64,000 nucleotides of DNA from Azospirillum oleiclasticum (lineage in GTDB: Bacteria > Pseudomonadota > Alphaproteobacteria > Azospirillales > Azospirillaceae). Of this stretch, positions 20,328 through 30,198 are shown in pieces. How positions within the stretch are numbered: the stretch's first letter is position 1; every line of letters starts with the position of its first letter. The position numbers and the translations under genes are program-made. The stretch is taken from positions 1 through 64,000 of the forward strand of contig NZ_JABFFR010000011.1 of assembly GCF_013423485.1 (NCBI RefSeq), in the 5' to 3' direction. The notes beneath the pieces were generated by a model, which saw only the letters and a list, made by a program, of their open reading frames with translations, made no database searches and was not told where the DNA came from.

Positions 20328-23300
20328 TCAGGACCGGATCTCCACGCGTCTGGACTGTGCCGCCTCCGCGATCCGGTCGGAAAGCCGGAACACCAGCGAC
20401 AGCACGACCGGCAGGACGGTGACGGTCACCAGGGTGGACACCAGCAGCCCCCACAGCACCACCAGCCCCAGGCCGCGGTACAGCTCGGTCCCGGCGCTGG
20501 GCACCAGGACCATGGGCACCACACCGGCGATGCTGGTCACGGTGGTGATGAGGATCGGGCGCATCCGGCTCCGCAGCGCGTCGGTGATGGCCTCGGCACC
20601 CGGCATGCCGAGCCGACGCCGGTTCTCCGCCGCCTGCTCGATGATCAGGATGGGGTTGTTCACCACCGTGCCGACCAGCACCAGGAAGCCCATCATGGTC
20701 AGCACGTCGAAGGGCTGCGGCGTGCCGAAGCCCTCCCACAGACCGGCCGCGGCGTTGTAGAGCCACAGCCCGATCAGCCCCCCGCCGATGCCGGTCGGCA
20801 CCACCGCGATGATGATCAGCGGGTAGCCCCAATGGGCGAAGACGGCGACCAGCACCAGATAGGTGATGGCAATCGCCAGCAGGAACCCCCCGGACATGGC
20901 GGAGCGCAGCTCGTCCAGCGAGCCGCCGGCCCCGGCGATGCGGGTGATCATCCCGTCCGGGATCACGCCCTCGGCGCGCAGGGCGTCGACCAGCTCGCGG
21001 CGCACCGTCTCGATGCCGGTCTCCAGCGCCACCGAGCGGGGCGGGATGATGGTCAGCGTCACCGTGCGCAGCCCGTCCACCCGCGTGATGCTGGAGGAGC
21101 CGACGGTCTCCCGCAGCTCCGCCAAGCTGGACAGCGGGACCGGCGTGCCGCGCCCGGTGTGCAGCATCAGATCGGCGAAGCCCCGGCGGTCGCGGGCGGC
21201 CCCGTCGGCGATGCGCAGCTGGATGTCGAGCTTCTCGTCGTCCAGCAGATACTCGTCGGCGAAGGCGCCGTCGGAATAGGCGCGCAGCGTGTAGCCGAGC
21301 TCGGTCAGCCCGATGCCCATCTCCCCCGCACGGTCCCAATCCGGGTGCAGCTCCAGGAAGGGCTGCGACATGGCGAGCGTCGGCGGCGAAGGGTCGCTGT
21401 TGACCTGCCCGTCGGGGAAAAGGTCGCCGGCGCGGTCGAGCACCGTCAGCGCGGTGGCGTAGAGCGTCCGCAGATCGCCGCCGCCCAGCTCCAGGCTGAT
21501 GGCGCGGGCGCCACCACTGTTGCCGGAGAAGATCGAGCCGCGCGCCGCGAAGGCCCGCATGCCGGGGATCTCCCGCATCCGCCGGGTGATGGTGGCGATC
21601 AGGGCGTCGGTGTCGGCCGGGTCCATCGGCTCCGTCACGAAGCGGATGAAGCCCGGCCGGATGAAGCTGAGGTTGACCCGCAGAGGCGGGAATCCGCCGT
21701 CGGCCTGCTGGTCCGCGGCGGCGCCGACGCGGCCGCTGAGCACCGGGTCGATGCGGCGCCAGACCTCCAGCATGGTCTCCATGTTGTAGCCGGGCGGGGC
21801 GGACATGAAGCTGAACACCGTCGCCTCCTCGCCCTCCGGCAGATATTCGGCCGGCGGCACCATGTGCAGCAGGACGGCCGCCATGGCCGCGGCGGTCGCG
21901 CCGAGGATCGCGCATTCCCGCCACACGCCGCCCAGCATCCAGCCCATGGCGGCGGCCAGCGGCCCGTCCGTCCGGCGCCGCTCCGGCTCCGGGGGCGCGA
22001 TCGGCCAACGGCTGGCGACGATGGGGACGAGGACGAGCGCCACCAGCATCGAGGTCATCACGGCCCCGGTGATGGCGATGGCGATGTCGGAATAGAGCTG
22101 CCCGGCCTCCACCGTGATGAACATCACCGGCAGGAACACCAGAACCGTGGTCAGGGTGGAGGACAGGATCGCCGGCCACACCTCCTTGAGGCCGTGCGCG
22201 GTGGCGACCGCCTTGGTCTTGCCCATGCGCAGATGGCGGGCGATGCTGTCGAGCGCCACCACGCTGTTGTCCAGCGTCATGCCGATGGCGAAGGCGACGC
22301 CGGACAGCGAGATGACGTTGATGGTGCGGCCGGTCGCAGCCAGCACCAGCAGGGTCGCCAGCGTGCACACCGGCATGCTGGCCGCCGCCGCCACCGTGGC
22401 CGGGACGGAGCGCAGGAACAGCAGCAGCACGAGACCCGCCAGCAGCCCGCCGGCGATCAGGTTGTTCAGCACGTTGTCGATCGACCGCACCATGTAGCGC
22501 ACGTCTTCCGACAGCAGCCGCATGACCAGGCCGCGCTCCTTCAGCGCGTGGCGGTTCAGCTCGTCCACGGCGGCGGTGATCGCGTCCTTGACGGCGATCA
22601 CGTTGGCCCCCGGCCGCTTGCGGATGGTGACCAGCAGGGTCGGCCGGCCGTCGGCGAAGGCGAGGCTGCGCGCCTCCCGCGTGGCCAGCGCCACGGTGCC
22701 GACGTCGCGCAGCCGGATGGCGGTGCCGTTCTCCCGCGCGATGGTCAGCGCGGCCAGATCCTCCAGGTCGGCGAAGCGGCCGATGGTGCGCAGGAAATAG
22801 CGGCGCTTGCCGAAATCCCGGTCGCCGCCGGAGACGTCGCGGTTGCGCGCCCGGATGGCGTCGCGCACCGTGCCCACATTGATGCCGCGGGCGGCCAGCT
22901 TCAGCGGGTCGAGCTCGATGTGGATCTCCTGCGCCGCACCGCCGATCACCTCGGCCTTGGAGACGCCGGGCACCCGCTCCAGCCGCGGCCGCAGGACGTT
23001 TTCGATCCAGTTCGTCTCGCGCTGGATCGACGCGGCGTCCACGGCGCCGTCCAGCCGTTCGACCCCGAAGAACAGGAAGGGCTCGTCCGAGGAGGATTCG
23101 GCGAGGATGCGCGGGCGGTCCACGGTCTCCGGGTAGTCGGTGACCTGCGACAGGGCGTTGTCGATGTGGATCAGCGCCTCGTCGATGGAGACGCCCGGAG
23201 GAAACTCCAGCTCGACCATCCCGCCGCCGAAATCGGCGGTCGAGGACATGCGGACCAGACCGGGCACGGCGCGCAGGAACGTCTCCTGGTCGATCAGGAT

Positions 23301-23480
23301 CTCCTGCTCGACGTCCTGCGGGGTGGCGCCGGGCCAGTTGGTCTCCACCACGATCCGCCGCGGGCTGATGTCGGGGATCATCTGCACCGGGATTCGGAAG
23401 ACCGACACCGCGCCCAGCAGGCACAGGATCAGGATGGCGGCCAGCGCCGCCAGCGGGTTGCGGAGGATCAGGCGGGTCAT
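20328..23480 (-). CDS. RND efflux pump permease
   Basis: Inner-membrane, proton-driven RND transporter of 1050 aa. It begins MTRLILRNPLAALAAILIL, with TM1, then PGATPQDVEQEILI as in the porter domain. TM4 has AIGMTLDNSVVALDSIARH, where Asp-Asn replaces the Asp-Asp of AcrB-type pumps. There are two large periplasmic loops and a second TM bundle near the C-terminus (LTMMGFLVLVGTVVNNPILI). The ATG at 23480 is chosen because family homology begins there. Its place between entC and the exporter suggests siderophore export or clean-up of shunt products; the substrate is inferred only. No outer-membrane TolC partner gene is in the window. Confidence 0.9.
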   Translation of the reverse strand: MTRLILRNPLAALAAILILCLLGAVSVFRIPVQMIPDISPRRIVVETNWPGATPQDVEQEILIDQETFLRAVPGLVRMSSTADFGGGMVELEFPPGVSIDEALIHIDNALSQVTDYPETVDRPRILAESSSDEPFLFFGVERLDGAVDAASIQRETNWIENVLRPRLERVPGVSKAEVIGGAAQEIHIELDPLKLAARGINVGTVRDAIRARNRDVSGGDRDFGKRRYFLRTIGRFADLEDLAALTIARENGTAIRLRDVGTVALATREARSLAFADGRPTLLVTIRKRPGANVIAVKDAITAAVDELNRHALKERGLVMRLLSEDVRYMVRSIDNVLNNLIAGGLLAGLVLLLFLRSVPATVAAAASMPVCTLATLLVLAATGRTINVISLSGVAFAIGMTLDNSVVALDSIARHLRMGKTKAVATAHGLKEVWPAILSSTLTTVLVFLPVMFITVEAGQLYSDIAIAITGAVMTSMLVALVLVPIVASRWPIAPPEPERRRTDGPLAAAMGWMLGGVWRECAILGATAAAMAAVLLHMVPPAEYLPEGEEATVFSFMSAPPGYNMETMLEVWRRIDPVLSGRVGAAADQQADGGFPPLRVNLSFIRPGFIRFVTEPMDPADTDALIATITRRMREIPGMRAFAARGSIFSGNSGGARAISLELGGGDLRTLYATALTVLDRAGDLFPDGQVNSDPSPPTLAMSQPFLELHPDWDRAGEMGIGLTELGYTLRAYSDGAFADEYLLDDEKLDIQLRIADGAARDRRGFADLMLHTGRGTPVPLSSLAELRETVGSSSITRVDGLRTVTLTIIPPRSVALETGIETVRRELVDALRAEGVIPDGMITRIAGAGGSLDELRSAMSGGFLLAIAITYLVLVAVFAHWGYPLIIIAVVPTGIGGGLIGLWLYNAAAGLWEGFGTPQPFDVLTMMGFLVLVGTVVNNPILIIEQAAENRRRLGMPGAEAITDALRSRMRPILITTVTSIAGVVPMVLVPSAGTELYRGLGLVVLWGLLVSTLVTVTVLPVVLSLVFRLSDRIAEAAQSRRVEIRS

Positions 23481-23496
23481 GCCGCGGCGCCCCTCG

Positions 23497-24576
23497 TCAG
23501 CCGACCATGTCCGGCACGACCGGCTGGTCCGGGCGCAGCCCCTCGTTGCCCTGGACGACCACCAGATCGTCGGGGCGCAGGTCGGGGCTGACGATCTCCA
23601 CCCGGTCGCCGACATGGCGGCCCGTGCGCACGGAGACCGGTCGAGCGACGGACCCGTCGCCGCCGCGCTGGACCACCCAGACCCGCGCGCTGCCGTCCGG
23701 CCGGCGCTCCACCGCGTCGGCCGGGACCTGCAACGCGATGGCGGAAGACCCCGGCGCGTGGCCCAGGGCGACGGTGACCCGCGCCGACATGCCGGGCATC
23801 AGCCGGCCGTCGGGGTTGGCGAGCGCGATGTGGACGCGGAAGTTGCGGCTGACCGGATCGGCGGCCGGCACCACCCGCTCGACGGTGCCGGCGATGGCGG
23901 CGTCACCCTCGGCATCGGCGGGCAGCACGGTGACCGGCGTGCCGGCGGCGACGCGGCCGTGGTGGCGCTCGGGCATGTCGAGGTCGACGCGCAGCGGATC
24001 GGTCGCGGTGAGCTGGAGCACGGAATCGCCGGCCCCCACCCATTGACCGCGCTCGGCGCGGCGTTGCGTGACGACGCCCGCGAAGGGCGCGGCCAGCCCG
24101 TGCCGCGCCACCCGCTCGCGCTGGATGGCGATGGCGGCGCGGATCTGGCGGACCTTCGCCTCCTCGATGGCGGATTGGGCGAGCTGGGTGTGGTAGCGCG
24201 ACCGCGACATGCTCTGCGCGCCGGCCAGCGCCTCCGCCTCGCGGGCCAGCCGCTGGGCGTCGCGCTGTATAAGCTCGGCCTCGGCGAGCGAGATCTCCAG
24301 CCGCTCCAGCTCCAGCCGGGCGATGGTGTCGTCGAGCCGCAGCAGCGGCTGTCCGGCGGCGACACGGTCGCCGACCTCGACCAGCAGGCTGTCGACATGG
24401 CCCTCCACCCGCGCGGCCAGCGCGCTGCTGCGTGGCGACACCAGGGTGCCCGGCAGTTGCAGCGTCTGCTGCACGGGGGCGGCGACGACGGGGGTCACCT
24501 TCACCCGCATCTGGGCGGCGGCGGGCAGGGGGGCGGCGAGCGCCGCGGCCAGCAGCACCGGCAGCACCCGCTTCAT
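23497..24576 (-). CDS. RND periplasmic adaptor (membrane fusion protein)
   Basis: 359 aa with a signal peptide (MKRVLPVLLAAALAAPLPAAAQ). The biotinyl-lipoyl half-motifs are EGHVDSLLVEVGDRVAAGQPLL and APFAGVVTQRRAERGQWVGAGD, with a helical hairpin between them (about 75-155) and beta-barrel and membrane-proximal domains after. It should join the RND permease 16 nt downstream to an outer-membrane channel. Its ATG overlaps the MFS stop (ATGA). Confidence 0.92.
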   Translation of the reverse strand: MKRVLPVLLAAALAAPLPAAAQMRVKVTPVVAAPVQQTLQLPGTLVSPRSSALAARVEGHVDSLLVEVGDRVAAGQPLLRLDDTIARLELERLEISLAEAELIQRDAQRLAREAEALAGAQSMSRSRYHTQLAQSAIEEAKVRQIRAAIAIQRERVARHGLAAPFAGVVTQRRAERGQWVGAGDSVLQLTATDPLRVDLDMPERHHGRVAAGTPVTVLPADAEGDAAIAGTVERVVPAADPVSRNFRVHIALANPDGRLMPGMSARVTVALGHAPGSSAIALQVPADAVERRPDGSARVWVVQRGGDGSVARPVSVRTGRHVGDRVEIVSPDLRPDDLVVVQGNEGLRPDQPVVPDMVG

Positions 24577-25823
24577 GACGCGGATCCTTCCAGCGCCGGA
24601 TCGCTCATCGGCGCGCGTCGCATCGGGCCGGCGACGGCGGTCACGGCGGCGGCCGTCGCCAGCGCCCCCAGGCCGAGCAGCAGGATGGCGGCGGTCGGGT
24701 CCAGCAGCCGGGCCAACAGCCCGACGCCGACCGTGCCGACGCTGTCACCGAACACCTCCTGCGCGGTCCACAGGCTGTTGACGCGGCCCAGCAGATGGTC
24801 GGGTGTGTGCCCCTGGACCATGGCGTATTCCAGCAGCGACGCGATGGAGGTGGCGTATCCGAACAGCACCAGCACCGGCAGCGCCACGAACAGGCCGCCG
24901 CCCGTGCCGATCACCGCGACGCAGCCGAAGGCGCCCAGGCAGGCGCCGCCCATGGCGAGGCCCGGACGCTCGACCCGCGACGCCCAGCCGCTGAGCGCCG
25001 CGCCCAAGGTCGCACCGACCGGCACGGCGCTGTACATCAGCCCGGTCTCGAAGGCACCGCCGCCGAACACGTCCTGCGCCAGCGCCGGGAAGAGGATCCG
25101 GATGGAGGTGGCGAGGGTGGAGAGGCAGCCGAGCGCCACCACGGCCGGGATCACCGGGTGCCCGGCCAGGAAGGCGAAGGCCTGGATCATCGCGCGGAAC
25201 GGATTGCCGACGGAGCCACCCTCCGGCATCATGCGGGGCAGGCCGAGCAGGGTGAGCACGGTCAGCCCGGTGCCGAGCGCCGTGGCGAGATAGACCCAGG
25301 CCACCCCGACCCCGGCGATCAGCAGGCCGCCAAGGGCCGGGGCCAGGATGGTGGCGACGCGCATCGACAGCATGCCCAGCGCGCGCGCCTGCATCAGGTT
25401 GGCGCGGCCGACCAGATGCGGCATCACCGCCAACAGCGCGTTGACGCCGATCGCCCCGAAGAACCCGTCCCAGAAGGCCAGACCGTAGATCGCCGCCAGC
25501 GACGGCGCCGGCAGCAGGGCGTTGACCGCCAGCCCCAGGAACCCGATCCCGCAGGCGCTGCGCGCGGCCAGGATCAGGCGGCGGCGGTCTTGGCGGTCGG
25601 CCAGGACCCCGCCCAACATGAGGCCGAGGAACATGCCGGCGCCGTCGAACGCGACGGCGAAGCCGACATGCAGGCTGGATCCGGTCAGCCCGTAGACCTG
25701 GACCGGCACCGCCACCGACAGGAACCCGAGCGCCAGCAGCGAGATGGTGCGGGCGATCAGGACGCGGCGGAAATCGCGGTTGGTCCTCAACAGGCTGACA
25801 TCGACGAGGAAATTCGGAAACAT
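24573..25823 (-). CDS. MFS siderophore exporter, EntS-like
   Basis: Twelve-helix major facilitator of 416 aa. It begins MFPNFLVDVSLLRTNRDFRRVLIA, resembling the start of E. coli EntS, and carries VAVPVQVYGLTGSS and the cytoplasmic loop GGVLADRQDRRRLILA. GGAGG precedes ATG 25823 by 8 nt. EntS exports enterobactin across the inner membrane; the same role fits here. It forms an overlapping transcription unit with the adaptor and RND pump. Confidence 0.88.
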   Translation of the reverse strand: MFPNFLVDVSLLRTNRDFRRVLIARTISLLALGFLSVAVPVQVYGLTGSSLHVGFAVAFDGAGMFLGLMLGGVLADRQDRRRLILAARSACGIGFLGLAVNALLPAPSLAAIYGLAFWDGFFGAIGVNALLAVMPHLVGRANLMQARALGMLSMRVATILAPALGGLLIAGVGVAWVYLATALGTGLTVLTLLGLPRMMPEGGSVGNPFRAMIQAFAFLAGHPVIPAVVALGCLSTLATSIRILFPALAQDVFGGGAFETGLMYSAVPVGATLGAALSGWASRVERPGLAMGGACLGAFGCVAVIGTGGGLFVALPVLVLFGYATSIASLLEYAMVQGHTPDHLLGRVNSLWTAQEVFGDSVGTVGVGLLARLLDPTAAILLLGLGALATAAAVTAVAGPMRRAPMSDPALEGSAS

Positions 25824-25888
25824 CGGGGCGGCCTCCGCTGCGCCGTCGGTGCCCGGCGGCGAGGCCGGGACGGCGTGACGGGAAGGAA

Positions 25889-25919
25889 CGCCCGCCCCCG
25901 GACGCACCGGGGACGGGCG
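25889..25919. terminator. Strong GC hairpin between receptor and exporter genes
   Basis: CGCCCGCCCCCGG, 5-nt loop, CCGGGGACGGGCG pair over 13 bp with one wobble or mismatch position. It follows the TonB receptor stop on the minus strand. There is no good T run, so it may attenuate rather than fully terminate. Confidence 0.5.
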
Positions 25920-25928
25920 GCGCGGGGA

Positions 25929-27947
25929 TCAGAAGCGGTAGTTGGCGGAGACGTAGTAGTTGCGCCCCACCTCGACCGTCTGGAAGCCGGTGTTCTTCTC
26001 GGACAGGATCACGTTGGTGATGTTCCGCACGCCGGCCCCGACGCGGAAGCTGTCGGTGATGTCCGCGCTGACGCCCCAGTTCAGCATGGTGTAGCCGGGC
26101 ATCTTTTCCGCGCCTTCGATCTGCGGGCCGGTGTAGCTCGCCGACACGGTGGTGCTCACGATGTCCGTCGCCAGCCAGGTCAGGGCGGCGTTCACCTTGT
26201 GCCGCGGACGGTTCTCGAGCTCCGCGCCGGACGCGTTGTCGGTGTAGAGATAGGCGTAGTTGCCGGTCGCCATCACCGTATCGGTGATGTTGACGGAGCC
26301 CGTCACCTCGACGCCGGAGATGTCGACCTTGTTGATGTTCTGCCATTCGCGGGACACGGTCACCGGGTCATAGACCGCCTGGATCATGTCCTTGACCTTG
26401 TTCTTGAACAGCACGACGCTGGCGTCCCAACGCTTCTGCCGGGTCTCCAGGCCGATCTCGTAGTTGGTGCTGGTCTCCGGCTCCAGGTCGGGGTTGCCGG
26501 ACAGGAAGCAGCGGCCGCCGCAGCTGATCACCTTGTATTCGCTGCTGAGCTGGTAGGCGTCGGGCGCCTTGTAGCCCTGGCTGACGCCGGCCTTCAGCGA
26601 CAGCGTGTCGGTCAGTGCGTAGACGACGTTGGCGCGGCTGGTGAATTTGCCGCCGAAGATCTCGTGATGATCGTAGCGGCTGCCGACGGTGAACGTGAGC
26701 TGGTCGGTCAGGCTGATCTGGTCCTGCAGATAAACGGCGTTCTGCGCGATCTCGGAGCGTCCGGTCTGCAGGAAGGTGTTGGGATCCTCGACGGTCTGCT
26801 TGCGGTGCTCGGCGCCGGCGGTGAAGCGGTTGAAGCCGAGCTGGTAGTTGCCACGCCCGTGCAGGAACAGGTTCTTCTCCTTCAGGTGCCGCTGCTGCGG
26901 CGCGTTGTAGGAGGTGTTGTAGTCGTCGATGCGGCCATCCTCGTAATTGGCCTCCACCAGCGTATCGCCCCAGCTCCAAGTGCCGCGGTGAGCCAGACCC
27001 ACGGTGTGCCGCAGCACCTCCTGCTCGCTGTAGGAACTCCAGCGGTCATAGACGTTGTAGGGCCGGAAATCGTGGTTCAGGCTGTAGTTGACGTCCACCG
27101 CCTGGTTGTCGGTGACGTCCCAGGTCAGGGTGGAGGCGAAATTCTTCAGCCGCTTCTTCTCCAGCACCGGCACGGTGCCGTTGTTCTTGGAATCGTGGTA
27201 CCAGGGCAGGCGGTTGAAGTATTCGGCGGCGATGGTGGCGCCGACCTTGTCGGCGATGGGACCGGCGGCGTAGAGGTTGGTGCGGAACTGGCTGCCGCCG
27301 CGGCCGTCGGGAACGACGCGGAAATCGGTGCCGATCTCGCCGATCCAACGATCGGTCGGCTTCTTGGTGATGATGTTGACCACACCGCCGATGGCGTCCG
27401 AGCCGTAGAGCGACGACAGCGGGCCGCGCACGACCTCCACCCGCTCGATCGCCGACAGCGGGATGGCGTGGTAGTCGAAGTCGCCGCCCCGCCACAGCGC
27501 GTCGGAGGTGGACACCCGGCGGCCGTTGACCAGCATCAGGGTGTAGTTGGCGCCCATGCCGCGGACCACAACCTCGTCACGGCCGATGGCGTCGGTGCTG
27601 TCGTTGACGCCGACGGTGCGGCTCAGGATCTCCGGCAGGCCGCTGGCGGCCACGGCCTCCTTCTGCAGCTCGTCGGCGGTGATGACGGTGGTGAAGGCCG
27701 GTGCCGTCAGCGTGCTCTGGGCGGTCCCGGTCGCGGTCACCGTCACCGGTCCCAGCGTGTGGACCCCCTGGTCCTGCGCCTCGTCGGTGGCCGGCTGGGC
27801 CGCCGTCTGTGCCCGCGCCGGCAATCCCCCCGCCAGGGTCGCCGCCACCAGCGCCGCGCCCACCGCGGCCGTCATCACCATCGAGACCGACGCGGCGTTC
27901 GCCGCCGTCCCGTCCTGTGCACAAGCCCCCGCCGTGCGATTGATCAT
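25929..27947 (-). CDS. TonB-dependent catecholate siderophore receptor
   Basis: Outer-membrane ferric-siderophore receptor of 672 aa. Signal peptide of about 46 residues ending LPARAQ, a TonB-box-like TVTATG near residue 70, and a plug domain with VVVRGMGANYTLMLVNGRRVS and IERVEVVRGPLSSLYGSDAIGGVVNIITKK. A 22-strand barrel follows, ending NYYVSANYRF with the terminal Phe needed for barrel assembly. The layout is closest to FepA/IrgA/CirA receptors. A Fur-like box lies 48 nt upstream of the start. Confidence 0.93.
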   Translation of the reverse strand: MINRTAGACAQDGTAANAASVSMVMTAAVGAALVAATLAGGLPARAQTAAQPATDEAQDQGVHTLGPVTVTATGTAQSTLTAPAFTTVITADELQKEAVAASGLPEILSRTVGVNDSTDAIGRDEVVVRGMGANYTLMLVNGRRVSTSDALWRGGDFDYHAIPLSAIERVEVVRGPLSSLYGSDAIGGVVNIITKKPTDRWIGEIGTDFRVVPDGRGGSQFRTNLYAAGPIADKVGATIAAEYFNRLPWYHDSKNNGTVPVLEKKRLKNFASTLTWDVTDNQAVDVNYSLNHDFRPYNVYDRWSSYSEQEVLRHTVGLAHRGTWSWGDTLVEANYEDGRIDDYNTSYNAPQQRHLKEKNLFLHGRGNYQLGFNRFTAGAEHRKQTVEDPNTFLQTGRSEIAQNAVYLQDQISLTDQLTFTVGSRYDHHEIFGGKFTSRANVVYALTDTLSLKAGVSQGYKAPDAYQLSSEYKVISCGGRCFLSGNPDLEPETSTNYEIGLETRQKRWDASVVLFKNKVKDMIQAVYDPVTVSREWQNINKVDISGVEVTGSVNITDTVMATGNYAYLYTDNASGAELENRPRHKVNAALTWLATDIVSTTVSASYTGPQIEGAEKMPGYTMLNWGVSADITDSFRVGAGVRNITNVILSEKNTGFQTVEVGRNYYVSANYRF

Positions 27948-27967
27948 GTCGATGTTCCCCTGATCAC

Positions 27968-28013
27968 GATCGGCCGATCATTGATCGACCAGATGCAAAT
28001 GCGATTCACTCGC
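27968..28013 (-). promoter_or_regulatory. Fur-like box and palindrome upstream of the TonB receptor
   Basis: GCAAATG-N5-CACTCGC at 27995-28013 is an imperfect 19-bp inverted repeat of the same kind as those at 20210 and 30564. Closer to the start is a perfect 12-bp palindrome GATCGGCCGATC (27968-27979) of unknown role. The rest of 27948-28207 is AT-richer leader sequence without a gene. Confidence 0.6.
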
Positions 28014-28207
28014 AACTTCTTCCTTTTGGTGGGTACCATATATCCCTTAGCCCTGCAATGGATATAAGCCGCAGGATCTGCACATTATTAGTAGGTAATA
28101 TCCGACGCATTCAGCAATCAGGACGTGTTTAAGGGCACGCCCCGACGACCCCGTCGGTGCACCGGCGCAAGCGGCTCTGTCGCCCGTGTCCGGACGGTGA
28201 CTCCCGT

Positions 28208-29827
28208 CTACTCGGCGGCCGGCACGGCCAGGACCCGGTCCACGGGGGCCGTCCGGGCAGACCAGACGCTGTCGCGCGGCCCCCGCCGGGCGCGGCGCCC
28301 GGCAAGCCGCGCCATCCCGCCGAGCCCCAGCGCACCGGCCAGCGCCACGAGATCGACGCCGATAAGTCCCCCCGGACCCCACGGCCCGAGCGCGGGCAGG
28401 AGCCACCCGAGCAGAGAGGTCGCGGGGATGGCTGCGGTCGCCGCCGCGCTCGCCCAGAGCAGTTCCACACCGGCCCGCGCGGCACCGCGCAGAAAGGCCC
28501 AGCCGCAGGCCCCCAGGAACGCCGCGTAATAGATCCCCCAATGCCAGGCGTGGAGATCGGTCACCGTGCCGTTCAGCCATTTGCCGGCGGCTATGGTCAC
28601 CGACAGACCGCCGACGCAGCCCAGGCAGACCCCGACCGTTCCGGCGGCGAGCAGGCTGGTGGCCCGGCTCTGCATCACCGGCCCGCCGGCCCGCCGCTCG
28701 GTGCGCCGCCGCGATTCGATCCACAGCAGATTGCCGGTGTAGAAGAGCAGCGCGCCGGCCAGCCCGAGGACGAAGTAGGACCAGCGCACGAGTTCGCCGC
28801 CGAAGCTGCCGAAATGCAGCGCGAAGAATGTGGAGACGGTGGCCGACCAGCCGCCCTGGTGACCCGGCATGTATTCGGTGTCGATGATGCGGCCGTCCAC
28901 CGCCCCCATCAGCACGAACCCCTCGCGCCGCACCAGATGGCGCGGATCGTGGCCCCAGACGCGCACAGTGGCCGCGCGGGTGCCGGCGTCGTGGTATTCC
29001 AGGCTGACCGGATGGAAGCCGGGCGACAGCGCCTGCGCGCGGTGCAGGAACTCCCATGGTGGCAGCATGGCGGCCGGTGTGGTGTCCTTGGCCACGCTGC
29101 GGAACGGGCTGCTGGCGACCATCACCGTGCGCATCCGCCCGTCATAGACGACCTCGTCCAGCGCGTCGTAGATCTGGTCGTGCAGCCCGAACACCACGGC
29201 CGTCAGCGCGATGACGATGTGGAAGGGCAGGCTGATCAGGCCCAGGACGTTGTGGGCGTCCAGCCACAGGCGCTTGAGGTTGGCGGTCACGCGCAGGGCC
29301 AGGAAGTCCTTGACCAGCGAGGGCAGCAGGATGATGACGCCCGACACCAGCGCCACCACGTAGAGCGCGCTCGCGATCCCGGTGACCATGGTGCCGATGT
29401 CCAGGTCGCCGGGAATGCCGGCGGTGCGGTGAAGCACATCCACCAGCAGGCCGATGCCGGACGGGTCGAGCCGGTCGACCGTGACGGTCCCGTCGGGCGC
29501 CAGCGTCGCCGCCCAGGGCGCCGGGTCGATGCGCTCGTCCGTCCAGGTCAGGCGCAGCGGCGCGTCCCCGGTCAGCACCGGCTCCACCGCCAGGGTGAAA
29601 TCCGTCACGTTCGGGCGCAGGGCCTTGGTGATCGTGATCAGGTCCGCCGCCCGCTCGAAAGCCGCCGGCGCCGCGTCGGCCGGCGGCGTGATCCAGCGTT
29701 CCAGCGGCTCCTTGAACATGGTCAGGGCGCCGGCATGGAAGCAGACGAACAGGATCAGCCCGGTCAGGATGCCGGTCCAGGTGTGGACCTCGCGGTAGAG
29801 GCGGACGACATCGGTGCGGATGGCCAT
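28208..29827 (-). CDS. PepSY-associated membrane protein, probable ferric-siderophore reductase
   Basis: 539-aa inner-membrane protein. The N-terminus has LYREVHTWTGILTGLILFVCFHAGALTMF, the PepSY_TM signature with histidines that could bind haem. More helix pairs with His follow (RLWLDAHNVLGLISLPFHIVIALTAVV; FFALHFGSFGGELVRWSYFVLGLAGALLFYTG). PiuB/FoxB-type members of this family reduce siderophore iron. Start ATG 29827. It follows two small membrane-protein genes and a Fur-like box, supporting an iron-uptake role. Confidence 0.82.
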   Translation of the reverse strand: MAIRTDVVRLYREVHTWTGILTGLILFVCFHAGALTMFKEPLERWITPPADAAPAAFERAADLITITKALRPNVTDFTLAVEPVLTGDAPLRLTWTDERIDPAPWAATLAPDGTVTVDRLDPSGIGLLVDVLHRTAGIPGDLDIGTMVTGIASALYVVALVSGVIILLPSLVKDFLALRVTANLKRLWLDAHNVLGLISLPFHIVIALTAVVFGLHDQIYDALDEVVYDGRMRTVMVASSPFRSVAKDTTPAAMLPPWEFLHRAQALSPGFHPVSLEYHDAGTRAATVRVWGHDPRHLVRREGFVLMGAVDGRIIDTEYMPGHQGGWSATVSTFFALHFGSFGGELVRWSYFVLGLAGALLFYTGNLLWIESRRRTERRAGGPVMQSRATSLLAAGTVGVCLGCVGGLSVTIAAGKWLNGTVTDLHAWHWGIYYAAFLGACGWAFLRGAARAGVELLWASAAATAAIPATSLLGWLLPALGPWGPGGLIGVDLVALAGALGLGGMARLAGRRARRGPRDSVWSARTAPVDRVLAVPAAE

Positions 29828-29874
29828 GGCTCGGGGTGCGCTCTCGGGTGTTGCGGGCCGCGCGGGCGGTTCGG

Positions 29875-30195
29875 TCAGTGGGGCAGGGGGCCGCGGCTCG
29901 CCAGCAGCGCCGCGTAGGCGAGCAGGTTGGCCCCGCCCAGCCACAGCCAGGCGCGGAGCCCGCTGCGGAACAGGAAGCAGAAGCTGACCACCCCCAGCCA
30001 GACCGGGGCGACGATCCACATGGTGAACTGGAACTTGTTCATCGCCAGCGGGCCGCCGGGGCCGACCCAGGTGACCAGCCCCGACAGGGCGATCGCCAGG
30101 GTGAACCCCAGCAGCACCCCGGCAAAGCTCTTGCTCCACCAGTCCCGGCGGATCGGGGGCTGCGGCGGTCGGGCGGGGTGACGGGCATCGGCCAT
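29875..30195 (-). CDS. Small membrane protein of iron-uptake operon
   Basis: 106 aa with a basic, proline-rich start (MADARHPARPPQPPIRRDW) and three predicted helices: GVLLGFTLAIALSGLV, FTMWIVAPVWLGVVSFCFL and ANLLAYAALLA. The middle of a three-gene operon with the DUF3325-like gene (gap 3 nt) and the PepSY protein. Such small proteins commonly accompany PepSY reductases in siderophore loci; the individual function is unknown. Confidence 0.75.
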   Translation of the reverse strand: MADARHPARPPQPPIRRDWWSKSFAGVLLGFTLAIALSGLVTWVGPGGPLAMNKFQFTMWIVAPVWLGVVSFCFLFRSGLRAWLWLGGANLLAYAALLASRGPLPH

Positions 30196-30198
30196 CGT

